A stretch of DNA of 64,000 nucleotides from Liriodendron chinense (lineage: Eukaryota > Streptophyta > Magnoliopsida > Magnoliales > Magnoliaceae), in the NCBI GenBank assembly GCA_003013855.2, contig ML058465.1, positions 682,001 to 746,000 on the forward strand. Reading direction: 5' to 3'. The number at the start of each line of letters is the position of its first letter. Position 1 is the first letter of the stretch. Below, one piece after another: positions 1 through 14,000 of the stretch. A program made the translations under genes and the position numbers. The notes below the pieces were generated by a model. The model worked only from the letters and a program-made list of their open reading frames with translations, was not told the DNA's origin and made no database searches.

Positions 1-1690
1 TGGAGATCCTAGATTTGGATCCAGTCTTCTATTTCGTCAGCCAAGTTCTCGGTTCTTATCAACGGATCCCCCTTTGGGTTCTTCAAAGCTTCTAAAGGCC
101 TATGTCAAGACAATCCCATCCCCCTTTTTGTTTGTTGCAGTCTCTAAAGCCCTAAGCAGAATGCTTAGTAAAGTTCAGTCAATGGGCCTATTCCAGGGTT
201 TTTAAGGTGAGAATGTGGATCAACGCATTTGTTGCCTTCAATTCACTAATGACGCCCTCATTTTCTATGAGGTGGATGAGTCCATGGACAACCTCCGGAT
301 GATAGTTAGGTGCTTTGAGATTGTGTTGGGGCTGAGTGTTAAAACCTAGCTAAAAGCAAAATCCTGGGGTTTCATTTGTCCTAGGAAGAGGCTGCTGATC
401 TCACCGCTTCCTTCGGCTACCAATCCGAGTCCCTTCCCCATCTCCTACCTTGGCCCTCCTTTCTGTGTTGGAAAACCTGCTAAGCACTTATGGGACATAA
501 TTCTAGAGAGGAAGCTTTTGCCTTTCGGATAAGGTAATTTATACCTGCTCAAACGGAAAGAGGTGTGCAAACCTCAAGTCAAGGGTGGTGGAGGAATAAA
601 AAATCTTGAAGACGTGAATTCAGCCTTACTGGGGAAATGGGTACAGAGATTCGGGGTTAAAGAACATAGCCTTTGGAGGCTCATCATTGCTGGTAAATAT
701 GGCACGCTCCCCAAAGGTTAGTGGAACAAAGTTTCTTCGTTGTATAGTATGTCTTCTATTTGGAAGGCCGTTGCCCATCTGGCTCCCAAGGTGTTCGAAG
801 AAGTAGGGTTCTCCATCGGCAACGGCGAGCGGGTTAGATTTTGGGACGACAATTGGATAGGAGATTCCCTCCACTTGACTTTCCCAAATCTGGCCAGGTT
901 GTGCCCAGATGGAGAGATTTCTATCACCCGCTGCTTCTTGGGTCAAATCGAAGGAGGTGTGTGGCCTCCCGCGTGTAGGTGCAACCTCAACAATGTCAAA
1001 TTCAATAACCAGATTCAGCCTGCTCTCCTGGTTGCAGGAGATTCTGTTTTCCCCAGTGTGAAAAACTCCTTGACCTGGTTCATGGACAAATCGGGATCTT
1101 TTCCATCTGGTCCCTCTATGCTTTGCTGTCTCAAGGTGAAAAATCCGCAGCCAGCTACTTCACTAGCCCAATCTGGTCTTATGGGGCTCCCCCCAAGGTT
1201 GCCTTCGCATGGCTGGTTGGGAGAAACAGAATCCTCACCATTGATAATCTTTGTAAAAGGGCCATGGTGCTGCCAAATATCTGTATCCTTGGTAAAAATG
1301 ATGCGGAATCCGTGGCCCACCTGTTTATCCATTGTTTATTTGCAAGGGATGTTTGGTCCAGTATTCTATCTTTCTTCAATATTCCCTGGGTAATGCCAGA
1401 CTCTATAAAGGGGCTTTTTTTATCTTGGCATGAGGGCAGCTCTGGAGAAGAGAAGATCGAGATGGAGGGTGGCTTTGTTGGTTGTCCTTTGGTCCATTTG
1501 AGTTGAAAGGAACAGATGTTGCTCCCGTAACTCGAGTTGTTCTTGTTTGGGGGTTTTGTATCGGGCTAAAATGTTCATCAGGGAGTGGGTTCCCTGATCT
1601 TGTTATTGCCTTTGGTTGGCTTTGGTCTGCTTTGTATTCTTTTTCCATTTGCTGTCTTAATAAATATCATCTTTCAAAATAATAATAATT
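1..1690 (+). mobile_element. LINE (non-LTR retrotransposon), 3' part, degenerate
   Basis: Plus-strand, hence antisense to CCT, in intron 6. Reading near position 58 gives an RT block (NGSPFGFFKASKGLCQDNP), then around 240 FTNDALIF, where plant LINEs have F-ADD; the first Asp is Asn. Around 830-900 comes RFWDDNWIGD, typical of the RT C-terminal region. From about 1190 comes a zf-RVT-like block (KVAFAWLVGRNRI, HLFIHCLFARDVWSSIL). It ends in an ATAATAATAATT tail near 1690. Frames are broken by stops and shifts. The 5' part lies outside the window. Confidence 0.8.
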
Positions 1691-2468
1691 GGACCACTTC
1701 TTGCTAATTGCCTCGTTCCCCCACAATCATTTTTCTTTTTTCTTTTTTTTGTGTCATCCTTGCCTCTAGGTTCCCCAAGGACTTCTTTTGCGACTCTTTA
1801 TGAAGTATCTATCCAAAACCTAATTACCTAAAATGCACAATTCTACAAGAAATTTTAACTGCAGATATATCTTAATTGCAACACTTGATCCTTAATTTAA
1901 ACCCATCTAAAATGTATAATTCTATGACCTAATCTAATGGCATTACAACAATGATTATAAGTTAATCAGTACCCAAAATAAGTGACGCCACCATCCTAAT
2001 GCCTGGCATTATGAAAATGATGAAAATTTACGAAATTGGTGCCCCAAAATAAGTGATGTTATAGTACATCCTTCCACAACTGCATCAAGAAGACAGAGAA
2101 AGAGAGAAATTCCACAGCATCTACAGGACCTCCTTCCATAAATGCATCAAGAAGACAGAGAAAGAGAAAGAAATTCCACAACATCTCCCCCTCCCTCCTC
2201 TAAACCCACAAGAAACCACACCCAAGGACTTGTCTAACTATCCCTTTAGATACAACAACAGTAATCCTAAACAATCCCTTAAAAGGATCCACATATAATC
2301 AATATGTCTTTTTTGCGCAAATAATAGAAAGAACCTCCAAACTTAACCTAAACTATTAAGTTCCTTTCTTTTTAACTGCACAAAAAGGTGCACAGACAAA
2401 TAAACGCTCTTTTTTATGCATAGTGTCAAAGATCAGAACTCAAAATATAGCTTCATACATAGACATTA
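1691..2468. other. CCT intron 6 sequence with a short tandem duplication
   Basis: No exon recognised. At 2069-2200 a unit of about 65 bp (CATCAAGAAGACAGAGAAAGA core) is present twice in tandem. The rest is AT-rich and unassigned. Confidence 0.5.
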
Positions 2469-2958
2469 GGGGGGTGTTTGGGACATGGTATTAGATGGGA
2501 TTAGGCGGGATGGAATTGCATTTGGTTCCGTGCAAATTCCATATGATGTTTGGGGAGGATGGGAGGCTTGGGATTAGGTGGGATGAAATTGCACTTGATC
2601 CCATGTGGGATTTCTGTGGGATTTCAAAATCCCATACACATGGGCCCCACATTGATGCATGTGTTTTATCCATGTTGTCCATCCATATAAGTCTTTTATA
2701 CATGACACTATGGTTATATACATGTTCAAGTGACGGACATCCGTTGTGAATTTGGTCCGTTGATTGCAATTCCATGGTCCACCAAACGGGATTTTGCTTA
2801 ATCCAATGGTTTTCCCATGATAAGTATTTCATCCCAAACATGGGATTGGATATTAAAAAACCTTGGGATTACCAGACATGTAATCATTGTGCAATAAATG
2901 ATGTTAATCCCACCTAATACCATTCCATCCTTTCTAATACCATGTGCCAAACACGCCC
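2469..2958. mobile_element. PIF/Harbinger-type MITE, copy 1
   Basis: 490 bp in CCT intron 6. Ends GGGGGGTGTTTGGGACATGG and CCATGTGCCAAACACGCCC. TTA precedes the left end; the right flank reads TAG, so the target duplication has diverged. Homologous to 48236-48724, inverted. Its edge is 43 bp from the exon 6 donor. Confidence 0.8.
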
Positions 2959-3001
2959 TAGTGTTGACTGTTGAAGTCTATTGTAAATGAAACATATGTA
3001 C

Positions 3002-3082
3002 CTTTTCCCCCACTTTTTCTTGGTGTTCCTTCACCTTCTCACGCAGCTTCTTCAACCCCATATTCACCCTCAACCGCTTTTC
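3002..3082 (-). CDS. CCT: CCT exon 6 (last in window)
   Basis: 81 bp, 27 codons. Acceptor TCATCAG, donor GTACATATG. Encodes EKRLRVNMGLKKLREKVKEH and QEKVGEK, the start of the Lys/Glu-rich membrane-sensing helix. No sequence like the next family block (NEWVENADRWVAGFLE) is visible on the minus strand down to position 1. Confidence 0.93.
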
Positions 3083-4836
3083 CTGATGATAACGAATTGG
3101 TATGACAGAGATCAGTTCACTCAAGGATAGTTGGAAGAAATTTGGCAAAGTGGAGGATGCAGTACAGATTAACTTCATTGAGGAATGTTCACCTACAGTG
3201 AATTGCATGTAAACTTCATATGTAATTGTTGCACCCGTGCCAGGGTGTCACCTGTGTATGTCATCCAAGCCATGAAAACGATGGCCCTACCATGAAGAAG
3301 ACCTCATGTATTAACCAGGCCTGTCAACTCATCAGGTGGGCCACCATGTACGAAAACAATGGCTGGACCAAATCAGATCAAGCCAGCAGTCCGATTCAGC
3401 ACACACATGTGGGGCACGCTTGATGCATGGACAGCCTGATATCTGTGCCAGGTGATCTTCACAATGCTGCCCACCTTTTGCAAGGGCCCAGGTGTCATAC
3501 AGGCATGGCCCATTGGCACATCTGCACCCATTGCATGTGAAGTCCGCATGCAATACGGTAACAGTACTTTTTTTTAATACACTAACAGTGCTTACTGATA
3601 AAACTATTAGTGAACTTGCAAGATATAGATAAACTCATCTTATTTGATATGAAAATGTACGAGTGCATGATAAAGGGACGTACCCTGACATAGCTGACAC
3701 CAAGATCCTTTCGAGTGTATCCACGGGCCAGGTTACGCATCACATATTGATTATAATCTTTAAGGATCCTCATTATAATATCCGATGTAGAGATTCCTTC
3801 GGTGCGTTGCGTTTCCTTAAATTTTCCAACGGCTTTGACCTGCGTCGAGAGTGTTGCAGAATAGAGAACCAACAGTAAAACCAAAACAGAAATTCATCAC
3901 CAAACTAAGTGTGGGTACCACCAAGTTGGTAAGTTGAACTCACAAATTCATACACATCCTTGCCAGCACCACTTGCATCAGCATATCTACATTGATTTTG
4001 ATGCAAATGAAGAATATTTAGGTTCTCATCAGAAGAAGGTATTTCTTATTTTGCAACTTAAGTGTAGACGAGTTTCACTCGGAACATGTGGCAGATGTAG
4101 AAGATCTGGACCACTCATCCAGAGGGACTCACCATAGTACCACGGCCAAATATAAATATCAGGCTTATTGAACAATCATAACTGCTTGATCAGAACAGGA
4201 CTGGCTAAATCCAATGTTCATTTTATGCCTCAGTGGCCGTTTGATAAATCTTGTTTTCAGCACTGACAATAAAATTTGATATTTTCAGTATTTTCACTTA
4301 TTCAAATCGTTTGGCAAATCCACCTTATTAAATGCTTAAATTAATTTTCATTGAAAATATGGGTCTTTTTTTCTCTCCTCCCCTCCCTTCACTTAATGCT
4401 GAAGGCTGAATGTTGAAAGTGGTGGTGAATTAAAAATTATTTCAAAATTACAATTCAGCACTTAAATTAATTTTCAGAGCTTACTTTTCATTTATCAAAC
4501 GGGACCTCAGTTAGCATCCTACAACCTGCCTATTACCAGGCCACGACCCATAGATGGTTAGTCCCACTGGAACCTTGTACACATCTGCCACATTTCCCCC
4601 TTGAAACTTTTGCGCATAAACATGTGCAACAAAGTCACATGCAAATTGCACTTGTCGAGAAGAAACAAAGCTTATATTGACAATTTCAAGGGAAGCTAAC
4701 CAATAACAGGTACATAACAAACATATTCCAGTAATAATAATAATAAAATCCTTCAAAAAATAATAATAATAATAAAATAACAACGACGACAACAATAACA
4801 ACAACAACAACAAAAATAGCAACAACAATAAGAATA

Positions 4837-4869
<33 letters not shown>

Positions 4870-5514
4870 GCCATCATGCTTCATATGCACATTAAGAAAC
4901 ATTCATGTGAAAATAATTGTCGTCAGTGCCAACCAAAGGGTCCAACTTCTGGATGCGGCACAACTATGCTATAACCTGCAGCAGAGTGAGGCGTCTGGGT
5001 ACAGCCCTTTTGAGCTAGTGACGAGGCAACAACCACTCACTCCGCACATGGTGGAAAATAAATGCATTTGGATGATTTCCACTGCCATGCAGACAATGTT
5101 CGAAATATCGGTATCACGTTACACATCACGCCGTTGGGATACAAATACATATCGGTTATCGAACAGGATATATCGTTTGTATGGGGTAATTTATTGTACT
5201 TTTTGAGAAACATGGGAAAACATTGAGAAAATGGTTGAATTTTTCAATGAAACTTCAGGGATTGTTAAAAAAGACCTTAATACACACTTTTAAATCATAA
5301 CATCTCAAAAAAGAAGTGCACATAATAGGTTTCTTTTGGATAGGGTCCTAAGTTATGCGTTGTCTAATTAAAACAATGCAACTATATTCAAATTGAATGC
5401 ATAACATTTAGAGTATATTTTTTTTTTTGAACGGTATATGTGATGATCATTTCATCAAACACTCCTAAATACTTAGAAATTTGTCTTAATTGACAGCTAG
5501 TTGAAGGGAAATTT

Positions 5515-5594
<80 letters not shown>

Positions 5595-6569
5595 TTTTAA
5601 TTAAAAATGATTTTTATTTTTCGAAAATTGACCAGGACTTAACAAGTCAGTAGATCAGCCCTCATACATTCTTGATTTCTTGTTTGGAGTGCATCATTGC
5701 AAGCACTTTGGGAGAAATTGGGAAATTTTCAAATTTTCCCCAAATCGGACCACCTACACTCAAATTTTGGAATTAGAGTGTATATGATGATCATTTCATC
5801 AAATATTCCTACATACTTTGAAATTAGTCTCAATTTACATTTGACAGTTGATTGAAGGAAAATTTCAAAAAAAAAAAAACATAGAACATGAAGAACCAAT
5901 GGATATCGAAATCAAAGCTCCAACTCCATGACTTTCATGCAAAACATGAAGAACCAATGGATTTTTAACCATTTGACACATTTAACATAATTTCAACAAA
6001 AAAAAGAGGGGGGATCAGAAATTGAAAACGCTCACTGGATCCAACATGTGGGATATATCAGCACTATCTGTGTGTTTCGTATCGCACAGGTAGGATACAA
6101 GATATATCGTGGTATATATCGGCTGATATCGTCGATATTTAAAACATTGATGCACCACTTTTAAAAAACCAATAGCAACTATATAAAACACGAAGGCACA
6201 TTTTGGGATGATTGACCTTACGGAAGAGAATCATGAGCTACATAGTCAATCTTGTGTTTGTCCATGAATTCCTGTGTGATAACCCAAGGAGCGTCTGGTA
6301 TGACTTCATCAACCCACCTGGATCAAAGAAACAGACAGGATCAAACCACATGGTTGTGCTTCCGAGATGATTGAAACTACACAGAAAAAATGACTGGAAA
6401 CAACAATTGCTAGAAAATGATTGACATAAGTTTAATGATTTAGTGAAAATGACAGGCACAAATTTAATGAGAAGTACAAGCAGCCCAACTCATTTTCACT
6501 GCCAACAGAACTGCAAAATGCATCATCCTCACTGAAAACGAGTTTCTCAAACCACATTTCAAGATAATT

Positions 6570-6607
<38 letters not shown>

Positions 6608-9600
6608 GGATTTCATGCTAAATATGCATATAAAAGTTACAGGACTCGGTCCAAATTACTTCCATTTCCTTGTTTGTTCAACATTCTATAGGGACGATGA
6701 CTATCGACGGTGACTATCTTTAAACGATCTAGATCTTCATATTTCTTGTCCCACCTGGGGATGGACAATGAACCATACGGAGCCTCCATCAAACAATCCT
6801 AGCCATCTGATTGGTATACTTTTCCCCTTTGCATATCAACTTCTTCAAATATGCATTTGCAAGGCTTTAGTAGGATGGCTAGTCTTGTCACATGGAGGAG
6901 TTTCAGCAGCAGTGCATGTCTGTCTAGTTGGGGCCCAACAAATGAACAGTCTGGATTACTGAAAGTCGAGCCAATGTTAAAGGCTGATGGCCAGAATGAA
7001 TTAATGCTGCATTTTCAGACTGACCATCGTGTACTTGTTACTTCTAGTAAGAAAGATGAAGCCATTCTTTCCAAAGATAAAGTTGGGTTGTGTCATAACT
7101 GACCTGTTAGTTGAGCTGGCACAAGCAACGTCCTTGGGTGTGAGTGGTCCAGGGTCTGGATGTCTTACTTTGTAAAACCTTACCACCTCAGAGGTATCCG
7201 TCCAAGCTTTAAAAAAAATGTTGGGTCATGTCTGGCTCCGTTGGAAATCTAATTTATTCCTGGAGTTGGCATGTCCAATAGGGCCACAACTTGGGTTTGG
7301 GTCAACCCAAATCCAAACTCAACTCAAGTTCAGGTCGGGTTGAGTTGGGTTGTGAAACTCTTCGGGTTGGGTTCGGGTTGAAAAATGCCAACCCATTTGA
7401 ATTAAGGTTGGATTTGGGCTGAGCAAATTCAGGTCAGGTTAGGTTGGGTTGGAAATAATCACACATTTAGGTCGAGTTAGGTTGGGTTGGAAATAATCAC
7501 GCACTTGGGTCGGGTTAGGTTGGGTTGGCAACAATGACATAGTTTTAACTGACAAGACGAGGGAGGGCATAAACACAAAGATAGACTTATGGAGGGGGTG
7601 CTTTAGTATCTAAAGGATTTAAGATTATTCAAACTAAAATAAAGTAAATGGGGTGCAATTGTATTAACAATAAGAGTGAAATAAGGAATTAGTTGAGATG
7701 GTTGACAGAGAAGTTTCCAAAATGACCACTTTTGATACCCTGCCTCAATAATTCATGAGACTGGAGAAATTGAGAAGGATGTTGCCCATAATTCAAGCTG
7801 GATGGAAGAAATGGAAATGTGCCTCTAGAGTTTATGTGACCGTCATGTACCACTCAAACTGAAAGGGAAATTTTATAGGATAGCTATAGAACTAACCATG
7901 CTTTATGGGACAAAATGTTGGGTCGTTAAGGAACAACATGTTCATAAGATGAGTGTAGTTGAAATGAGGATGTTGAGATGGTGAGTGTAGTTGAAATGAG
8001 GATGTTGAGATGGACAAGTGGCAAGACAAGGAAGGATACAGTTCGAAATGAATGCATACAAGGGAACTTAGAATTAGCTCCAATTGGTGATAAGAGGAGG
8101 GGAAGTAGACTTAAGAGTTAGATGGTTTGGTCATGTGCAACAGGGACAAAGAACCATACTGGTTAGGAGTGAATTGGTACAAGATGAAGGCTCTAAAAGG
8201 GGAAGGGAAAGGCCCAAAAGGACATGAATTGAGGTAGTACGAAAAGACTTGATGATCGATGTTCTAACTAAAGGTATGGCCCTTGATAGGGTGGAACGGC
8301 ATAACAAGATTTTTTTCATGTAACAAACCCCAATTGATTGGGATAAAGCTTAGATGATGATGATTTGGGTCGGGTTGGGTTGAGTATAAAGGACTTCGCG
8401 TTGGCTCTAGGGTTGGGAAACTTAGGTTGGAATTAGGGTCGTCGAGTTGCTGGTTGGGGTTGGGCTTGGGTTGACCCTCAACCCAACCCAACCCGTGCAA
8501 GTTGCACCCTAGTGTCCAACACAACAGGAAAGGCACCCTTCAGAGACTCATTCTTGGCTGTGGTGTGGTCATTGTGAGCTGAACGAAATAATCTCACCAA
8601 TAAATCTGATACAATAAAGGTTTTCTTTCAAAGAGCCAAGGGTAGACCTATCACTTGGGCGATGGGGCTCAATCTCTTCATAAGGATGTTGTTGAACCAC
8701 AAGAGACTACATTGTGAAAACTACAACTTGTTTTATTTTATCAACAATAACAAAAATATATAGAAGAGGTGAGAGATTTGTGAGAGAACTGTAGAGATCT
8801 TAATAAATAAACATGAATCCATCTAAATAGCGATCTATAGTAAATGAATGATCTGTAGAAATCTTAACACATGAATCCATCTAAATAACTATATATAATA
8901 AGTATCTTATACTCTAACATATGTATAAGGAAAATCTTTTGGGGGATCGGGTGAATGCATGGCAATCTTATCCAGGGATTGTTGGGATGACTCCTCTCCC
9001 TGTCTTCCTACACTTTCTTTGCTTGCATGCTCTTTTGTTTGGTTCAAATAAAAATTTACTACTGCCATTCAGAAATTAAAAAATAATAATAAGAAGAAGA
9101 AGAAGAAGAAGAAGAAAAAGGATGAAATCGGCTCATAAGATATCAATTCTTCTCAAGTTTGTTTGGACTTCAACATTGCAGCAATTGGGAACTAAGTAAA
9201 AAATGAAGTAGATAGGACATGATACCTGCAGTGACGAAGAGATTCATAGCGCTCATCTTCGGTCATGACAGTTTTTCCTTTATACTTGTGGGTGACATCA
9301 TCGCTGCAGCAACCCACAAGCAGATATGTGTTCGGGAACCTAGACATGCGAAGAACAAATCAAAGATCAATTGAGTTTCCATACCACATGCTACCTGAAA
9401 TCTGAAGAGATTCTCTAAGCCATACTTATCATGTGTTCCCACAGAAGTCAGACAAGTGGCACAACAGGCTAGTGATCCAGACTGTTCATCTAATGAGACC
9501 ATCCATGGATGGGCCATGGTCAGAAAACTTGCAAGAATGAATCAGAACACATAAGCATCCAGTTCATGGACCTTTTTATGTTGTATGTGGACTGATGCGG

Positions 9601-9919
9601 CAATATTTTACCACACATATTCAGGTCATCAATTTGATGGTTGAAATAGCCCAGAGGTAGCCTTTTGGGTTCATGGTCATTGCTCTATATTTAGGCAATA
9701 TTGTCGATAATATCGCTGAAAATAACGGTATTGTTGGGTTGGCAATACCGAAACTCCATTATCTCATGTTAGTTCCATGCATCAGCAATATATCGCCATG
9801 TGTTGATATTGCGGAGATATTGCTACTTTTTTGCTTACAACAGACCACATTTCAACATGGTGTGTGTGTCAATCAGAAAAGAGGAGAAATTTTAGAAAAG
9901 AAAGGAAAACAAAGATTTT

Positions 9920-9953
<34 letters not shown>

Positions 9954-11011
9954 TTTTTTGCTTACAACAGACCACATTTCAACATGGTGTGTGTGTGAAT
10001 CAGAAAAGAGGAGAAATTTTAGAAAAGAAAGGAAAACGAAGATTTTCTGCCCCCCCCCCCCCCCCCCCCTTTCTAGATCTAGGTTGGAGGGATTTTGGCA
10101 CATCATCTCCACTCCTCTTTCATTTTTATGGATCAATTCCCTCAATTTGGGAAAATTTTGGGAGGGGGAAAAATGTGTCTAAATCCGCGAAAATAAGGAC
10201 AAAATAAAAAAATAAAAAAGCTTTTTTTTTTTTTTCGAATCTGGTTGAGGAGTGGATTTCGATCACTCCTCTTCACTTCCGGAATTTTTTAATTATTTAA
10301 ATTTTCAAAAAAATGTATAAAAAAAAAATCTGTTTTATTTTAAACAATAATGACACTGTTTAATAAAAAACTTAAGTTTTCTTTTTATGAATGGATGCTC
10401 ATGAGTGATTTGTTGCATTATTTAATAAAAAACTTTATTTTTTGAAGTTCTATAAATTATAAATATCTGTTTATGATGCGGACATCAGTGGTGCACCCTT
10501 CAGAGTGTACCAGAGGAGGCGACGTCACAGATCGAGTGTTGGAGCAGACGAGCTGATGTGGATGGACGCCGGGCCTATTGAGCCCATTTTCTGACGCGTT
10601 ACGAGTACGCGAGCTGTAGAGCATCATGACCGCTGGACCATGGAGCGGATTTAATTTTAAGCGTTCTTTGTTGCTAGGCATGTTAGTGTCGTTACTTAGT
10701 TTAGGCGTTTTTATGTTTTTTTTTTTTTTTTCAGGTACTTTAGTGCACTTATTATTTTCGTAGCTTATATATATTGTGAGAAACCCTATTTCAAAATTAT
10801 TGAATAAATAGAAAATTCGTGTGCTTCTTCCTCTTTATTTGAGAGATTAGGGTTTCAGGATTGGCCCTTAGGTGTTAAGGATTCCACATCGGAGTTCCCG
10901 TTTTCTCTTCTCTATTTCTTCAAAGTGCGAGGAAAGGTAAGCTTCTTTTGATTCCTAATTCGTACTTTATGAGAACCCATTATTTTTCGACATCCTTCGT
11001 CCTTTTCTAAA

Positions 11012-11043
<32 letters not shown>

Positions 11044-14000
11044 TGGTACGATCGAAAAGAGGAATGCCTAACCATGAGAACCGGATCCAAACTTGACTGT
11101 GGACTGTTCTATGCTAGAACTGGGATATCCTCCTATCCCTATATCCTCCTGTTTTACGATTTTACGTGGTTTTATGCTAAAGGACATAATCTAGACGGAC
11201 GGATCTCATCTTTGTATTGAGATTTGTTAGTTTCCTCTTATTGAAAGTAGTTGATTTCGTAATTTTATTATTTGAATATCTTCCAATTGAATATACATGC
11301 ATCTAGAGGTTAGATCATTGCATGCCCCTACATCAAATTTGGTATCAGAGAACAAGGTTCCTAGCGTAGGTCAGTTTACCCAAAATTTCCCTTTTCGGTG
11401 ATTTTTTTTTAAAGGAACCGGATATCTCGGTGAGCTGACCGCGCAGCTTGACCCGTGTCCGACTCTGCGTAGGGGTCATAGTTTGTTTAGTCTAGTTAGC
11501 CTTTTTTATAGATTTTCTTAAGTCCTCATATAGATCTAGGCCATATAAGATAGCTTGCATTGCGTTGAGCATTTAGATTTTTTACCTTTTTACACCTTTG
11601 CGCACCTAGATCTAGGGCCTTTCACATATCACTTCTGGTGTATGCCCACGCACACTGGTCGTGGGTTTGGTTTCCATTATACTATGGACTCTAATCAAAT
11701 TACCAAAGCTCTGGAGGGTATAATTACAAGAATGGATTAACAGTTTCAGACCTTGAGAGGTGAGATTGCGTAGCAATTTGCACATCAGGATGATAGGTTC
11801 ACACGTTTAGAGGAGAGAGTCACGCGCTTAGAGGATGGCATCCAGACCACCACTTTAGATGGTCCCCAGGCGACCCCCAACACTGGGGCAGTTGATCAGT
11901 CCCAAGTTGTGGGCCCTGATCTGCCTAGGGATGGTTTGGGAGCAAGGCCAAGCCCATGGGCCTGGCAATGGACACGATGGGGTGCATCATCAGCCACCCC
12001 CACAGATTCGCGATCCCCTTTTTCCCGCCCAACGGGAAGGCCATGGTGGGGTGCAATATCCGCAACCTCAGAGATACCTTGAGTAGGACACTGTTACTAA
12101 GGTCATGAAGGGCATCAAGGTTGACGCTCCCAATTTTGATGGGAGACTGGACCCCAAAGTTTTTTCCGATTGGCTAGTAGACATGGATTACTTCTTTCAG
12201 TGGCACGGTCTACCAGACCTACAGCGGGTCGGATTCGCCAAGATCAAGTTAGTAGGCTAGGCAAAACTATATTAGGGAAATGTGTAGCGTCGCCGCGAGA
12301 GATCTAGAGAGGGGCCAGTTCTCTTTTGGATTGAAATGAAAGACCTGTTGCGAGAGAAGTATATTCCCCTTTCTTATAAGCAGAGGTTGTTGGATCAATG
12401 GCACATTTTGCGCCAAGGATCCATGACGGTAACACATCGCCAAGTTCGATGAATACATGATGAGACGCGATGTAGATGAGAACCCTACTGTGGTTCTCTC
12501 CCGTTTTCGTATGGGCCTCAGGCTTGACCTCCAACGTGAGCTCATACCTCATATGGTCACCAGCTTAGAGCACGCTTACGAGATGGTGCAGGAACTGGAG
12601 AGCTATGTGCGCCAATCTTTTGCTAGAGGGTTTGAGATTCGATCTACTGTACCTAGAGTAGCTCCGCAGGGAGCGAGACCTCAGGTCGGAAATCAACCCA
12701 GAGCTCAACTTGGTACCCAACCAGTCAATAGAAATCGAGGTAACAATGTGGCTGGAACAAGTACTAAGACTGCGATGCCAGGGCAGTGCTACCGCTGTGG
12801 TGGCATGGGTCACATTGCCGTAGAGTGTTCAAATAGGGGTGGGCGTATTGCCTTTATTTCTGAACACTCTATAGAAGAAGTGGCATATGAAGTTGATGGT
12901 GACCAGAATGGTGAGGAAATCATTATCCAATCCCTTGAGCCGACCAATGATGCCGAGGATGATACTGTGGAGATGACCCCATTTGCTATTGTGAGATGCG
13001 TTTTGGCCCAGGTGAAGGAAAGCGAGGATTGGTGCAGAACCACCATCTTCCACACTTACGCCAAGTGTGGAGATAAGAGCTGCAAAGTGATCATAGACAG
13101 CGGGAGCTGTGAGAATGTAGTTTCTCCAAGTACTTTGAGTCGCCTAGGATTAAAGTCAGTCCCTCACCCCAACCCATACCAAGTTTCTTGGGTTGATACA
13201 ACATCCCTTCCTGTGACTCAGTGATGCCTTGTTCCAATTGAATTCGAACCATACAAGGACAAGTTTTGGTGTGATGTGGTCACGATGGACGTTGGTCATA
13301 TCATCTTGGGAAGGCCATTGTTCTTCGACAAAGATGTCACAATATTCGGGCGTACGAATAATTGTGTGTTTAAGCATGAAGGAAAGAAGCTTGCCTTGAG
13401 CCCGCTCCCTCCCAAATCGTCCACAGGAGCGAAAGATGTTGTGTCTCCAGGCAATTCCAAGAGTCAAAGGGCACCTCAGTCAAAGTCTCTCCAAATCATA
13501 GATGCTAAGGAGTTTGAGAGAGAGGCCAAAGCTGGGACTATGGTATACGCTTTACTGGCAGGAGACAGTACACCCGAGGTTGCTATAGGGTTACCCTAAG
13601 AGATTCGTTCAGTCCTAGAGGAGTTTCGGGATGTCTTCCCTGAGGACCTTCTAGGCGAGCTCCCGCCGATGCGGGACATTCAGCATGCGATAGATCTTGT
13701 CCCAGGGGCGACCCTACGAAACCTCCCTCACTACAGAATGAATCCCACCGAATATACCGAGTTGAAGAGGCAAGTGGATGAATTGCTTAAAAAGGGATTT
13801 ATTCGTGAGAGTATGAGCTCGTGCGCCGTGCCTGCGCTTCTTACGCCAAAGAAAGATGGCACGTGGCGCATGTGTGTCGATAGTAGAGCCATAAACAAGG
13901 TTACTGTCAAGTATCGGTTTCCCATCCCGAGGTTTGATGACATGCTTGACATGATGGCCACCTCTACTATCTTTACGAAAATTGACCTCAAGAGTGGTTA

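Larger units (their letters stand above)
3987..6221. other. CCT intron 3 with microsatellites and TIR elements
   Basis: Holds a candidate MITE (4233-4504), a (TAA)/(CAA)/(TGA) microsatellite (about 4729-4867) and a TIR element (5094-6149) with a long (AT)n. A stretch at 4511-4700 reads open on the minus strand but resembles no CCT block. Confidence 0.6.

Noticed and set aside
2491..2841. 116-residue frame, with a homologue at 48353-48703
   Set aside because: Both lie wholly inside the two copies of the same MITE and span its mirrored ends; conservation is that of the element, not of a protein.
4511..4700. Minus-strand frame with NVADVYKVP, considered as a CCT exon
   Set aside because: The true linker exon is at 3944-3986 with exact phase; this stretch has no matching splice sites or homology.
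4686..4877. Poly-Ile/Leu/Val open frames on the minus strand
   Set aside because: Direct translation of the trinucleotide microsatellite.
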